Shown piece by piece: positions 63,453 to 64,000 of a stretch of DNA of 64,000 nucleotides (within the stretch, counting starts at the first letter, position 1; the number at the start of each line of letters is the position of its first letter). Both the position numbers and the translations under genes were made by a program. Source of the stretch: Pseudoalteromonas sp. NBT06-2 (GTDB lineage Bacteria; Pseudomonadota; Gammaproteobacteria; Enterobacterales; Alteromonadaceae). Where the stretch lies: assembly GCF_002276045.1 (NCBI RefSeq), contig NZ_NQMR01000013.1, forward strand, positions 38,962-102,961, given 5' to 3'. The notes below the pieces were generated by a model. The model was not told where the DNA came from. It did not search any database and saw nothing but the letters and a program-made list of their open reading frames with translations.

Positions 63453-64000
63453 TCATAAGTCATTTAGCTCCTCCTTAACAACTTGTTCCTTCAGCAAAGA
63501 ATAAGGTGTGATAACGATCAATTTATGTTGCTTACCTTTAACTATGTTTGTAATTTTATTACTCCTTAATTCAATCGTATCTAACACTAACTTTGTTGCT
63601 GTCACTTTATGCGATTGAATTATTTCAACATCAAAAATCGCACCTTGAAAATGGCGTACCACTTTAATGTTAGGCCAGTGCTTAGGTAAGTGAGGTCGTA
63701 CAACTAAATCTCCATTATCACCTTTTAATCCGCATAACCCCTCCACTATACACCGGTAAAACCAAGCAACTGTACCTGTATTATATAACTGACTAGAGCG
63801 ACCAGCCATTTCAGGAAATTGATGAAATGCACCACGATAATAATTTGGAATAAAAATAGGCAACTGACCACGTTTAATTTGATCTTTTTCACTAGGTAGC
63901 ATTTTCATCAATACATCAAATGCTAAATCAGACTGGCCTTGTGTATACAAACTAAAAGCATAAAAAATAGCTGCATGATTATATACCCAAACCACTTCAA
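63453..64000 (-). CDS. GH94 family glycoside phosphorylase, C-terminal part, cut by window edge
   Basis: The frame is open to the right edge (about 182 codons seen). It contains YNHAAIFYAFSLYTQGQSDL, QLPIFIPNYYRGAFHQFPE, AGRSSQLYNTGTVAWFYRCI and VEGLCGLKGDNGDLVVRPHL followed by PKHWPNIKVVRHFQGAIFDV, the C-terminal catalytic-barrel end and jelly-roll region of GH94 phosphorylases. These cleave beta-linked disaccharides such as cellobiose, chitobiose or cellobionate with phosphate, giving a sugar-1-phosphate. Which disaccharide cannot be decided from this part. It acts in the cytoplasm and would feed the glucose-phosphate route. Confidence 0.88.
   Translation of the reverse strand, partial: EVVWVYNHAAIFYAFSLYTQGQSDLAFDVLMKMLPSEKDQIKRGQLPIFIPNYYRGAFHQFPEMAGRSSQLYNTGTVAWFYRCIVEGLCGLKGDNGDLVVRPHLPKHWPNIKVVRHFQGAIFDVEIIQSHKVTATKLVLDTIELRSNKITNIVKGKQHKLIVITPYSLLKEQVVKEELNDL

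Overview
The window is AT-rich chromosomal DNA from a marine-type gammaproteobacterium, most likely of the order Alteromonadales (Colwelliaceae or Alteromonadaceae). The evidence is the set of gammaproteobacterial housekeeping genes (bamC, gcvR, tamA-tamB, rraB, radD, norR, greA, carA-carB, dapB, tusA-like) combined with Alteromonad-style accessory genes: a SapC protein, two tryptophan-halogenase-family proteins, a large TonB-dependent receptor, a LacI regulator and a GH94 phosphorylase. I cannot name a species. I saw no rRNA, tRNA or CRISPR array.

Layout. 1-3.3 kb: the edge of a YgjP-type metallopeptidase gene, a response regulator with TPR repeats, and a pentapeptide-repeat potassium-channel-like protein. 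3.6-14.6 kb: a sugar-linked locus (sapC, two convergent halogenase-family genes, TonB-dependent receptor, pgl, pgi, lacI). It is tied together by five copies of a 14-bp palindrome, TGACAACGCTGTCA or close to it, at the control regions of halogenase 1/sapC, the receptor (two copies) and pgi/lacI; I count two in the receptor promoter and one in each of the other regions, four sites in all at three control regions. This is the strongest candidate for a poorly described system: an outer-membrane uptake plus flavoprotein module under a LacI repressor that also covers glucose-6-phosphate isomerase. 14.8-28.5 kb: mostly core genes (ankyrin membrane protein, DUF2897, yjiH, bamC, gcvR, bcp, perM, tusA-like, bepA-like, arsC, wrbA, DUF2069, elyC, Nif3), interrupted by short mobile repeats.

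28.5-30.1 kb is a gene graveyard: tails of an IS3-type transposase, an IS66 fragment, and a heavily frameshifted zinc-free NADP-dependent oxidoreductase whose C-terminus runs into an ABM monooxygenase remnant. 30.1-33.7 kb holds a Big2 lipoprotein, a small beta-barrel, an M14 peptidase and a small unknown gene. 33.9-45.5 kb: M56/BlaI pair, norR, tamB-tamA, rraB, and radD, which appears to start at ATT. 45.6-62.9 kb: DUF4136 lipoprotein, an RND efflux pair, a Sel1/SPOR protein, greA, carB-carA, dapB, a methionine-transporter-like NhaC protein with an array of MetJ boxes over its promoter, an M48 lipoprotein, an MFS drug exporter and an HU-like protein. The right edge holds a decayed CBM9-like fragment and the C-terminal part of a GH94 phosphorylase, which again points to carbohydrate use.

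Repeats: two 267-bp copies of a MITE-like element with 17-bp terminal inverted repeats (3356 and 24247), a diverged third relative at the end of the M56 gene, and an unrelated 264-bp inverted-repeat element at 26943. All functional calls come from reading motifs and gene order; no searches were run.
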